Of a DNA stretch of 7,592 nucleotides, positions 1-5,832 are shown piece after piece. The stretch is from contig JAAYTY010000045.1 of the NCBI GenBank assembly GCA_012523605.1, positions 1 to 7,592 of the forward strand, read 5' to 3'. The stretch's first letter is position 1. Every line of letters begins with the position of its first letter. The notes under the pieces were generated by a model, which was given only the letters and a program-made list of their open reading frames with translations, was not told the origin of the DNA and searched no databases. The translations under genes and the position numbers were made by a program. The DNA comes from Candidatus Fermentibacterota bacterium. Lineage in GTDB: Bacteria; Fermentibacterota; Fermentibacteria; Fermentibacterales; Fermentibacteraceae.

Positions 1-1
1 C

Positions 2-886
2 AGGGTGGGCGAAAAGCTGGAGGCCTTCAACACACGATACGAGCATGCCAACAGATACAGGGACGACGCGTTCGTGAGGTATCTGATGGGGGTGCTCTTC
101 GAGGCTTCGGGCGACCTCGACAACGCCCTTGTGGCCTACCGCAACAGTCTGAGGGTGTACGAGGAGGACTATGCCGGGCTGTACGGCACGGGCCTCCCGG
201 CATCTCTGGCGGAGGACCTCCTCAGACTGACCGACAGGCCGGGCTTCGAGGCCCTCCACGAGGAGTTCGAAGCCCGCTGGCCCGACGCGGACTGGAGGGG
301 GTCGGGCCCGGGACCGGGAAGGGGCGAGGCGGTGCTCGTGTTCGAGGAGGGGCTCATTCCGCTCAGACACGAGGAGACCGTGGAGACCTGGAGCGAAGAC
401 AGGGTCTGGCGGCTGGCTGTTCCCGCCATCCGCCTTGCGAGGCGTCCGCCATCGTCCATCTCGGCATCCGCCGGGGGATCTTCCGCCCGCGGCTTCCTGG
501 TGCAGGATCTGGGCGCCATCGCCGAACGCAACCTGGAGGATCATGCGGCGCGCGATCTTGCAAGAACGATAGCTCGCGCAGTGATCAAATCCGGAGCGGC
601 GGACCTGACCGAGCAGGCTGTCGAAGAATTGACGGGCGAGGAGGACAGCATCTGGTCCGAGGGGGCGGGCATTCTGGTCAGCATCCTCGGGGCGGCCACG
701 GAGCACGCCGACCTGCGCGCATGGCTGACAATCCCCCAGCGGATCTACATGGTCCGGCTGCCGCTCGAGCCCGGATTCCACAGGCTGGAGATCTGCAGGA
801 ACGGTCAGAGACTGGATTCGCGCGACATCAGCATAGAGGAGTACGGAATCACCCTAGTCTTCCTTAACCGGGCCTCCTGGAGATGA
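2..886 (+). CDS. COG3014-like TPR-containing protein, 5' end missing
   Basis: This frame is open from the first bases of the window and ends at the TGA at 884-886. A GTG at 5-7 could be a start, but there is no ribosome site before it, and the family normally has a signal or lipoprotein region ahead of the part seen here, so I treat the gene as truncated by the window edge. The visible part has a TPR-like helical pair near residues 15-55 (numbered from the GTG; YLMGVLFEASGD followed by NALVAYRNSLRVYEEDY). A strand-rich region follows with GEAVLVFEEGLIPLRHEE near 108-125 and RLAVPAIRL near 136-144. Next come a helix with VQDLGAIAERNLEDH near 166-180 and a C-terminal region with RLPLEPGFHRLEI. 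This order matches my memory of the COG3014 family, whose function is unknown and which is usually envelope-associated. It overlaps deoC by four bases, which suggests coupled translation. The family call is from recalled patterns, not a search. Confidence 0.68.
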   Translation, partial: RVGEKLEAFNTRYEHANRYRDDAFVRYLMGVLFEASGDLDNALVAYRNSLRVYEEDYAGLYGTGLPASLAEDLLRLTDRPGFEALHEEFEARWPDADWRGSGPGPGRGEAVLVFEEGLIPLRHEETVETWSEDRVWRLAVPAIRLARRPPSSISASAGGSSARGFLVQDLGAIAERNLEDHAARDLARTIARAVIKSGAADLTEQAVEELTGEEDSIWSEGAGILVSILGAATEHADLRAWLTIPQRIYMVRLPLEPGFHRLEICRNGQRLDSRDISIEEYGITLVFLNRASWR

Positions 887-1605
887 CTCCGGAGACCCTC
901 GCCGCGCTCTTCGACCACACTCTCCTGAAGCCGGAGGCCGACGCCCGGGCGATCGCCGCGCTGTGCGCAGATGCGGCCGCCTGCGGCTTCAGGACGGTCT
1001 GCGTGAATCCCGTCTGGGTGCCTTTCGCAGTCCGCGAGCTGGCCGGAACGAAGGTCGGGGTGTGCAGCGTCGCCGGCTTCCCGCTGGGCGCCACGCGCGC
1101 CAAACCGGTCGAAGCGGCGAGGGCCGTGGACGAGGGCGCCGCCGAGATAGACATGGTCGGCGCCACCGGCCTGTTGAAGAGCGGCGATGCCTCGGGATAC
1201 AGGGACGACATCTCTGACGTCGTGGCCGCCGTCGCCGGACGGCCTCTCAAGGTGATCATCGAGACCTGCCTCCTCACGGATGAAGAGAAAGTGCTCGCAT
1301 GCAGGCTCTGCGAAGAAGCGGGAGCCTCCTTCGTGAAGACTTCCACCGGATTCTCCGGCGGAGGCGCCACGGCCGCCGACGTGGCTCTGATAGCGAGGAC
1401 CGTGGGCGGAAGGCTGGGCGTGAAGGCCTCGGGCGGCATATCCACTCTGGACAGGGCTCTGGAGATGCTGTCGGCGGGAGCGACCCGCCTGGGGTCGAGC
1501 AGCAGCGCGGGGATCATTTCCGAGATGAGGATGCGGGCGGCTGGAGGGGTCAGCCAGCCGCCCGCGATGCCCCCGGCCCGATGCCGCCGCCGATCCCGGT
1601 CTTAG
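883..1605 (+). CDS. deoC: Deoxyribose-phosphate aldolase
   Basis: DeoC is a cytosolic class I aldolase that splits 2-deoxy-D-ribose 5-phosphate into glyceraldehyde 3-phosphate and acetaldehyde, the last step of deoxynucleoside salvage. The 240-residue product has the DHTLLKP motif at 11-17, CVNPVWVP at 40-47, VAGFPLGA at 63-70, the catalytic Asp at D90 in EIDMV, IIETCLL at 125-131, the Schiff-base lysine K152 in FVKTSTGF, and the second active-site lysine K181 in VKASGGI. The phosphate-binding region is GATRLGSSSSAG at 199-210. The ATG overlaps the upstream TGA as ATGA. The nearest GGAG is too close to act as a normal ribosome site, so translational coupling is likely. Bacterial short-form DeoC proteins usually end soon after the SSS motif. 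Here about 25 further residues rich in Pro, Ala and Arg follow, and their coding sequence contains a 12-bp inverted repeat. The enzyme assignment is firm; the tail is odd. Confidence 0.95.
   Translation: MTPETLAALFDHTLLKPEADARAIAALCADAAACGFRTVCVNPVWVPFAVRELAGTKVGVCSVAGFPLGATRAKPVEAARAVDEGAAEIDMVGATGLLKSGDASGYRDDISDVVAAVAGRPLKVIIETCLLTDEEKVLACRLCEEAGASFVKTSTGFSGGGATAADVALIARTVGGRLGVKASGGISTLDRALEMLSAGATRLGSSSSAGIISEMRMRAAGGVSQPPAMPPARCRRRSRS
1533..1565 (+). repeat. Perfect 12-bp inverted repeat (hairpin) inside the 3' end of deoC
   Basis: GCGGGCGGCTGG at 1533-1544 is exactly complementary to CCAGCCGCCCGC at 1554-1565, leaving a 9-nt loop. Eleven of the twelve pairs are G-C, so the RNA hairpin should be very stable. 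It lies in the coding sequence for DeoC's atypical C-terminal tail, about 40 bases before the stop. No T-run follows, so it is not a canonical intrinsic terminator. It could slow or end transcription after deoC, or protect the 3' end of the message. Confidence 0.6.
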
Positions 1606-1620
1606 GAGGGGTTAGACCGG
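1596..1620 (+). terminator. Possible weak terminator hairpin at the deoC stop
   Basis: CCGGTCT at 1596-1602 pairs with AGACCGG at 1614-1620, giving a 7-bp stem with an 11-nt loop. The deoC stop codon TAG (1603-1605) starts within the loop. The sequence after the stem is CTTGAC, not a T-run, so termination is only a possibility. With the 12-bp hairpin just upstream, it makes a structured 3' end for the deoC message. Confidence 0.3.
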
Positions 1621-1692
1621 CTTGACAGCGACAAGGATAAATGCCGGGACCAGAAGACAACACAAAGCAAGAAGGGCCCATTCGAGAGGTCC

Positions 1693-1709
1693 GGGCGATA
1701 CGGTCGCCC
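1693..1709 (+). other. Short hairpin in the leader of the helicase gene
   Basis: GGGCGA at 1693-1698 pairs with TCGCCC at 1704-1709 around a 5-nt loop. It sits in the roughly 140-bp spacer between deoC and the helicase gene, ahead of a GAAGG at 1719-1723 that may be the ribosome site. No matched -35/-10 pair is evident in this spacer: a TTGACA at 1622-1627 has no -10 box at normal spacing. Its role is unknown. Confidence 0.3.
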
Positions 1710-1747
1710 CGATTCTCTGAAGGCTGTAGTGTTTGCTATGGTGTCTC

Positions 1748-3931
1748 ATGCCAGATATTGAAGCAACAATCTTGCCAGAACGTGCCGGCATGGGCGGAGT
1801 GAGCCTCAACGAGCCTCAGCGCGAAGCCGTGGAATACACGGGAGGGCATCTCCTGGTGCTCGCAGGCGCCGGCAGCGGGAAGACAAGGGTGCTCGCCTGT
1901 CGGACCGCCCACCTGGTCGCCACAGGATTCGTCGAGCCGTGGCGCATCCTGGCGATGACCTTCACGAACAAGGCCGCCGCGGAGATGTCCCGGCGGGTCG
2001 CCTCCCTGGTGCCGGCCGGCTCGGGCAGGATCCGCATGGGGACCTTCCATTCCGTCTGCGCATGGATTCTACGCAGGGAGGCATCGAGGGGCTGGTGGGC
2101 CGAGGATTTCTCGATCTACGACTCCGACGACCAGAAGGCCCTCCTCCGACGTGTGATAAGAGATCTCGGGGAGGACGGCAGGGTGACGCCCTCTCAGGCG
2201 TCATCATGGATCTCGATGTGCAAGAATAATTTGACCGGTCCGGAGGAAGCCACCGACTCGGCTGGGACACCATGGGAGAAGCTGATGGCCAGAATCTACA
2301 TTTCCTACCAGGCGGCTCTCAGGGCTTCCGTGGCGTTCGATTTCGACGATTTGTTGACAGTCAGCCTGGACCTTGTTCGTCAGGATATCGACATCGGCGG
2401 CAGATACTCCCGCATGTTCGATGCGGTACTGGTGGACGAGTACCAGGATACCAACCTTGCCCAGAGGGACCTCCTTCTCGCGCTCTGCGGGCCGGATACG
2501 CAGGTCTGCGCTGTGGGGGACGATGACCAGTCCATATACGGATGGCGCGGCGCCAGGGTCGAGAACATCCTTCGCTTCCCCGAGGACTTCCCCGGCGCGA
2601 AGATCGTGAGATTGGAGCAGAACTACAGGTCGACCTCGTCCATACTGCGGGCGGCGTCGTCGCTCGTGTCGCACAATTCCGGCAGGCACGGAAAGACCCT
2701 CTGGAGCGCCCGTCCGGGAGGGGACGACGTGCTAGTACAGGCCGCAGGCTCCGCCTCGGAGGAGGCCGCCTGGACTCTGGCCGAGGCGACCAGGCTGCAC
2801 GAGTCGCGCGGGCTCCCCTGGAGCGAGATCGCGATCCTCTATCGGACGAACGCCCAGTCCCGCGAGTTCGAGACCGCGGCGCTCGGAATGAACATTCCCT
2901 ACCAGGTGATCGGATCCCTCAGGTTCTACGAGCGGGAGGAGATCAAGGACCTCGTCGCATGGCTGAGGCTGGTCGCCAATCCCGCCGACAGGGTGAGCCT
3001 GGAGAGGGTCATCAACAAGCCGCCGCGGGGCCTCGGCGAGAGGGGGAAGGAAGCCTTCTTCGAGTATGCCGCCTCCTCGGGCCGCGACCTGGTCGCATGC
3101 CTCTGCTCCGCCTCCAGGATCGAAGGGCTCTCGCGGAAGGCCGGGGCCTCTCTGGAGCATCTCGGCGGGGTGCTCTCGGAAGCCGCCAGGGCTTCGTCGT
3201 CCGGCTCCCCGGCTTCTGAGATAGTGGACAGGATCGTGGCCGATTTGGGCTTCCTCGAGCGCTTCCGAGGAGCCGGCCCCGAGGAGGAGGCCCGCCTCGA
3301 GAACGTCGAGGAGTTCAGGAAGACCGCCCTGGAGCACGACACTGCGCATCCGTCCGCCGGCCTGCCGGGCTTCCTTCAGGGCATCAGCCTGCTGACCAGC
3401 TCCGACGACTTCGAGCAGGGCGCCGACAGGCTGGTCCTGATGACGCTCCACTGCGCGAAAGGGCTGGAGTTCTCGGTGGTCTTCATCGCGGGAGTCGAGG
3501 AGGGTCTCCTGCCCTTCGTAAGACCCGGCGAGACCGCGCCGGCGGACCTCGAGGAGGAGCGCAGGCTGATGTACGTGGGCATGACCCGCGCGAGGGACCT
3601 CCTGTACCTTACCCATGTGCCCTGGAGGCAGAGGCACGGGACCAGAGCGGGAGGGCCCTCCAGGTTCATCGCCGAGGCGGCGGAGGCATTCGCGCCCGTA
3701 CGAAGCGAGGAGAGCCCCTCAGTAGAGCCCGTGGCTCCCAGGACCGTCTATCGGAGGGGAAACCTGGTCCACCATCCGAGGTACGGCAGGGGGCTGGTGC
3801 TTCACGCCGTCCGCAGAGGCCCGGAGTGGCAGCTCACTGTTGATTTCGGATTCGACGAGCCGAAGGTGCTCCTCACCGGATATGTTCCCATCCCCGTGAT
3901 CAGGGAGAAGGGATCGCCGGGGGATCAGTGA
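1748..3931 (+). CDS. uvrD: UvrD/PcrA-family superfamily 1A DNA helicase
   Basis: This is an ATP-driven 3'-5' DNA helicase that acts in nucleotide excision and mismatch repair and clears proteins from DNA. Numbering from ATG 1748 (727 residues, normal length), the motifs appear in order: Walker A AGAGSGKT at 39-46, motif Ia TFTNKAAAEM at 71-80, GTFHSVC at 98-104, motif II DEYQDTN at 230-236, motif III GDDDQSIYGWRGA at 257-269, QNYRS at 291-295, LYRTNAQSR at 364-372, motif V TLHCAKGLEF at 566-575, and motif VI YVGMTRAR at 609-616. The C-terminal piece near 668-715 (HHPRYGRG, LTVDFGF) resembles the Tudor/SH3-like domain of PcrA and UvrD that binds RNA polymerase. The start is uncertain. TTG 1733 lies 9 nt after a GAAGG, whereas ATG 1748 and ATG 1790 lack clear ribosome sites. 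The family's conserved start (LNEPQREAV) begins only at 1802, so ATG 1790 is also plausible. All motifs are intact, so the enzyme should be active. PcrA, UvrD and Rep cannot be separated with certainty here. Confidence 0.95.
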   Translation: MPDIEATILPERAGMGGVSLNEPQREAVEYTGGHLLVLAGAGSGKTRVLACRTAHLVATGFVEPWRILAMTFTNKAAAEMSRRVASLVPAGSGRIRMGTFHSVCAWILRREASRGWWAEDFSIYDSDDQKALLRRVIRDLGEDGRVTPSQASSWISMCKNNLTGPEEATDSAGTPWEKLMARIYISYQAALRASVAFDFDDLLTVSLDLVRQDIDIGGRYSRMFDAVLVDEYQDTNLAQRDLLLALCGPDTQVCAVGDDDQSIYGWRGARVENILRFPEDFPGAKIVRLEQNYRSTSSILRAASSLVSHNSGRHGKTLWSARPGGDDVLVQAAGSASEEAAWTLAEATRLHESRGLPWSEIAILYRTNAQSREFETAALGMNIPYQVIGSLRFYEREEIKDLVAWLRLVANPADRVSLERVINKPPRGLGERGKEAFFEYAASSGRDLVACLCSASRIEGLSRKAGASLEHLGGVLSEAARASSSGSPASEIVDRIVADLGFLERFRGAGPEEEARLENVEEFRKTALEHDTAHPSAGLPGFLQGISLLTSSDDFEQGADRLVLMTLHCAKGLEFSVVFIAGVEEGLLPFVRPGETAPADLEEERRLMYVGMTRARDLLYLTHVPWRQRHGTRAGGPSRFIAEAAEAFAPVRSEESPSVEPVAPRTVYRRGNLVHHPRYGRGLVLHAVRRGPEWQLTVDFGFDEPKVLLTGYVPIPVIREKGSPGDQ

Positions 3932-3952
3932 CGATCCCCTCTGCGGGGATCG
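3932..3952 (+). terminator. 8-bp perfect hairpin between the helicase and transketolase genes
   Basis: CGATCCCC at 3932-3939 pairs perfectly with GGGGATCG at 3945-3952 around the loop TCTGC. The stem begins at the base after the helicase stop codon. The following sequence CCCATGATT has no T-run, so this is either a weak or U-tract-less terminator, or an attenuator-like structure ahead of the transketolase genes. Competing upstream partners for the left arm exist at 3910-3916 and 3920-3926. Confidence 0.45.
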
Positions 3953-3968
3953 CCCATGATTCCCGCCC

Positions 3969-3976
3969 AGGAGGTG
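3969..3976 (+). promoter_or_regulatory. Strong Shine-Dalgarno site for the transketolase N-terminal subunit
   Basis: AGGAGGTG is a near-complete match to the anti-Shine-Dalgarno end of 16S rRNA. It lies 7 nt before ATG 3984, which fixes that start. It is the best ribosome site in the window. Confidence 0.85.
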
Positions 3977-3983
3977 TCACTCG

Positions 3984-4817
3984 ATGCAGGACTCTCGTTC
4001 CGGATGTCTCGATCCCGCGGAGATGGCCCGCAGGGTGAGGCTAGACATCCTGGAGATGATAGCGGCGGCCGGTTCGGGGCATCCCGGCGGATCATTCTCC
4101 GCCGTCGAGATACTCGTGGAGCTGTTCTTCAACAGGATGCGCATAGACCCTTCCGATCCCGAACGCGACGACAGGGACAGGTTCGTGCTCTCGAAGGGGC
4201 ATGCCTGCCCGGCTCTTTACTCCGTCATGGCGCGCAGAGGGTACTTCGATCCGTCGGAGCTGGTCACGCTCAGGAAGACGGGCTCCAGGCTCCAGGGCCA
4301 TCCCGACCGCCTCCGGCTCCCCTGCCTGGATTCGTCCAGCGGCAGTCTGGGGCAGGGTTTCGGAGTGGCTGCGGGCCTTGCAAGGGGGCTCTCGATGCTC
4401 GGCCTGGATTCCCGGGTGTACTGCCTTCTCGGTGACGGGGAGCTTCAGGAGGGATGCGTCTGGGAAGCCGCTGCTTGCGCGGCGCACGCAGGCCTCTCCA
4501 ATCTGACGGCGATAGTCGATTGCAACGGCATACAGCTCGACGGGAGAGTCGAGGACATCCAGTCGGTGGAACCTCTCGCGCTCAGGTGGCAGTCGTTCGG
4601 CTGGCACGCCGTGCCCGCGGACGGTCATTCGTTCCGGTCTCTCGGATCGGCTTTCGACGAGGCCGAATCGTCCGGCGTGCCGTCGGTGGTCCTCGCCAGG
4701 ACCGTCAAGGGCAGAGGGGTGTCCTTCATGGAGAACACCTGTGCATGGCACGGCGGATGTCCCGGCGCAGACCAGCTCGCCGAGGCGCGCCGGGAGATCC
4801 TGGAGGGCGGACGGTGA
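3984..4817 (+). CDS. Transketolase, N-terminal (thiamine diphosphate-binding) subunit
   Basis: This is one half of a split transketolase, the cytosolic pentose-phosphate enzyme that moves two-carbon ketol units between sugar phosphates using thiamine diphosphate and a divalent metal. The 277-residue product corresponds to the PP domain. SGHPGG at 31-36 carries the conserved His33. SKGHACPALY follows at 70-79, then GHPD at 105-108 and SSGSLGQGFGVAAGLA at 118-133. The cofactor motif is GDG at 150-152 with Asn181 about 30 residues later, and TVKGRGVSF at 240-248 plus the WHG His256 complete the set. The start is set by the AGGAGGTG site 7 nt upstream. The last codons overlap the GTG of the C-terminal subunit gene, so the two halves are probably made in equal amounts. 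Split transketolases are well known in archaea and many bacteria. The product should be inactive without its partner. A related thiamine enzyme such as a sulfoacetaldehyde or DXP synthase is less likely, given the motif set and length. Confidence 0.93.
   Translation: MQDSRSGCLDPAEMARRVRLDILEMIAAAGSGHPGGSFSAVEILVELFFNRMRIDPSDPERDDRDRFVLSKGHACPALYSVMARRGYFDPSELVTLRKTGSRLQGHPDRLRLPCLDSSSGSLGQGFGVAAGLARGLSMLGLDSRVYCLLGDGELQEGCVWEAAACAAHAGLSNLTAIVDCNGIQLDGRVEDIQSVEPLALRWQSFGWHAVPADGHSFRSLGSAFDEAESSGVPSVVLARTVKGRGVSFMENTCAWHGGCPGADQLAEARREILEGGR
4802..4807 (+). promoter_or_regulatory. Shine-Dalgarno site that sets the GTG start of the C-terminal subunit
   Basis: GGAGGG lies within the last codons of the N-terminal subunit gene, 6 nt before GTG 4814. 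It supports that GTG over earlier in-frame starts, which would overlap the upstream gene by hundreds of bases. Confidence 0.75.
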
Positions 4818-5761
4818 GTCTGCGGCCCTCCAGGGAGGGCTGGGTGGACGGCCTCCTGGAGGCGGCCAGGAGGGACTCCAGGGTGGTCCTGATCGATGCG
4901 GACATCTCGAGATCGGTCGGCAGTTCGAGGTTCAGGGACGAGTTCCCGTCGAGATGGGTGAACGTGGGGATCAGCGAGCAGGACATGCTCGCCGAGGCAG
5001 CGGGGATGGCTCTTGCCGGACTGGTCCCCTTCGTGGAGAGCTACGCCGTGTTCGCCGCCGGGCGTGCGTGGGAGCACGTAAGGACCAGCGTCTGCCACAT
5101 GCGGCTTCCGGTGAAGATCGGCGGGGCGCACGCCGGCCTGAGCGCGGGACCGGATGGCGCGACCCATCAGGCTCTCGAGGACATCGAGATCATGAGGGTG
5201 CTCCCCGGGATGACCGTCCTCGTGCCGGCCGACGCCGGCCAGGCCGAAGCCGCGGCCCTGTCGGCGCTTGAAACATCAGGCCCGTGCTACGTGCGCTTCG
5301 GGCGCAATCCGGTGCCGGAGATCTTTCCGCGGGGATGCCGGCTGGGGCCAGGGGGCGCCGACGTCATGGAGGAGGGCGGGGACGTTCTGATAGTATCCTC
5401 GGGAGCCTGTCTGCAGGCCTGTCTCGATGCGCACGCCAGGCGTCGAAGGGAAGGCATCGCCGCGGCGGTAGTGAACGTCTGGAGCATCAAGCCGTTTCCG
5501 GCGGAGCTGGTGCGGTCGCTGGCGGCGGAAGCCGGCTGCGCGATCGCGGTATGCGACCACCAGTGCGCGGGAGGGCTGTTCGGAGCCCTGGCCGAAGCCC
5601 TTGTGCAGGGCTGTCCGGTGCCGGCCCTTCCCGTATGCGTGAACGACAGCTTCGGAACGAGCGGGGAACCGGAGGATCTATTCGCGCTCCACGGGCTGGG
5701 TGCGGATTCGATAGTCGAGTCGGCGCGCGAGGCGATGAAGCGTGCCGGAAGGTCTCATTGA
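4814..5761 (+). CDS. Transketolase, C-terminal (pyrimidine-binding) subunit
   Basis: This is the partner half of the split transketolase: it supplies the PYR domain and the C-terminal domain, and the active site forms between the two subunits. In the 315-residue product, DADISRS at 28-34 is followed by VNVGISEQDM at 49-58, in which Glu55 is the expected catalytic glutamate that activates the thiamine ring. PFVESYAVFAAGRAWE follows at 72-87. The region GGAHAGLSAGPDGATHQ at 103-119 carries His106 and His118, and RVLPGMTVLVPAD spans 128-140. The C-terminal domain starts near 190 with VLIVSSGACLQA and contains NVWSIKPFP at 221-229, DHQCAGGLFG at 248-257 and FGTSGEPEDL at 280-289. The GTG start gives a GTGA overlap with the upstream stop and has a well-placed GGAGGG. 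The reading frame is open from 4454, but that upstream part only shadows the N-terminal subunit gene. Length and motifs match family C-terminal subunits. Confidence 0.93.
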   Translation: MSLRPSREGWVDGLLEAARRDSRVVLIDADISRSVGSSRFRDEFPSRWVNVGISEQDMLAEAAGMALAGLVPFVESYAVFAAGRAWEHVRTSVCHMRLPVKIGGAHAGLSAGPDGATHQALEDIEIMRVLPGMTVLVPADAGQAEAAALSALETSGPCYVRFGRNPVPEIFPRGCRLGPGGADVMEEGGDVLIVSSGACLQACLDAHARRRREGIAAAVVNVWSIKPFPAELVRSLAAEAGCAIAVCDHQCAGGLFGALAEALVQGCPVPALPVCVNDSFGTSGEPEDLFALHGLGADSIVESAREAMKRAGRSH

Positions 5762-5802
5762 CGGTCGCCGGGCCAGCCGGTAATATGAAAAACCATTTCG
5801 AG

Positions 5803-5826
5803 AACGTTCACCTTCACGTTGGAAGG
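5803..5826 (+). promoter_or_regulatory. Alternative hairpins over the serA-like ribosome site
   Basis: Two short stems in the 71-bp leader cannot form together. AACGT at 5803-5807 can pair with ACGTT at 5816-5820. CCTTC at 5811-5815 can instead pair with GAAGG at 5822-5826, which is part of the GGAAGGAG ribosome site at 5821-5828, 4 nt before ATG 5833. The second form would hide the ribosome site. The stems are only 5 bp, so this may be chance. Confidence 0.22.
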
Positions 5827-5832
5827 AGTGAG

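Noticed and set aside
864..1517. 217-codon open frame on the minus strand over deoC
   Set aside because: It is antisense to a gene with all its catalytic motifs. The product is Ser/Ala/Pro-rich with no domain.
1622..1650. TTGACA as a -35 promoter box before the helicase gene
   Set aside because: At 16-18 bp spacing the sequence is GC-rich with no TATAAT-like box. The nearby GATAAA is only 8 bp away.
1738..1761. Seven-codon leader peptide (MVSHARY) before the helicase
   Set aside because: It is a very short frame with a distant ribosome site (14 nt) and no amino acid pattern that suggests attenuation, so chance is the simplest explanation.
2732..3637. 301-codon open frame on the minus strand
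   Set aside because: It is antisense to conserved helicase motifs, and its composition is a mirror of that gene's codon bias.
4454..4813. Upstream extension of the transketolase C-terminal subunit frame
   Set aside because: This part overlaps the N-terminal subunit's cofactor motif region in another frame and is Arg/Gly-rich. GTG 4814 has a proper ribosome site and gives the family's usual length.
5785..5832. Earlier in-frame ATG (5785) as the start of the serA-like gene
   Set aside because: It would add 16 residues (MKNHFENVHLHVGRSE) not typical of the family and lacks a ribosome site. ATG 5833 has GGAAGGAG.
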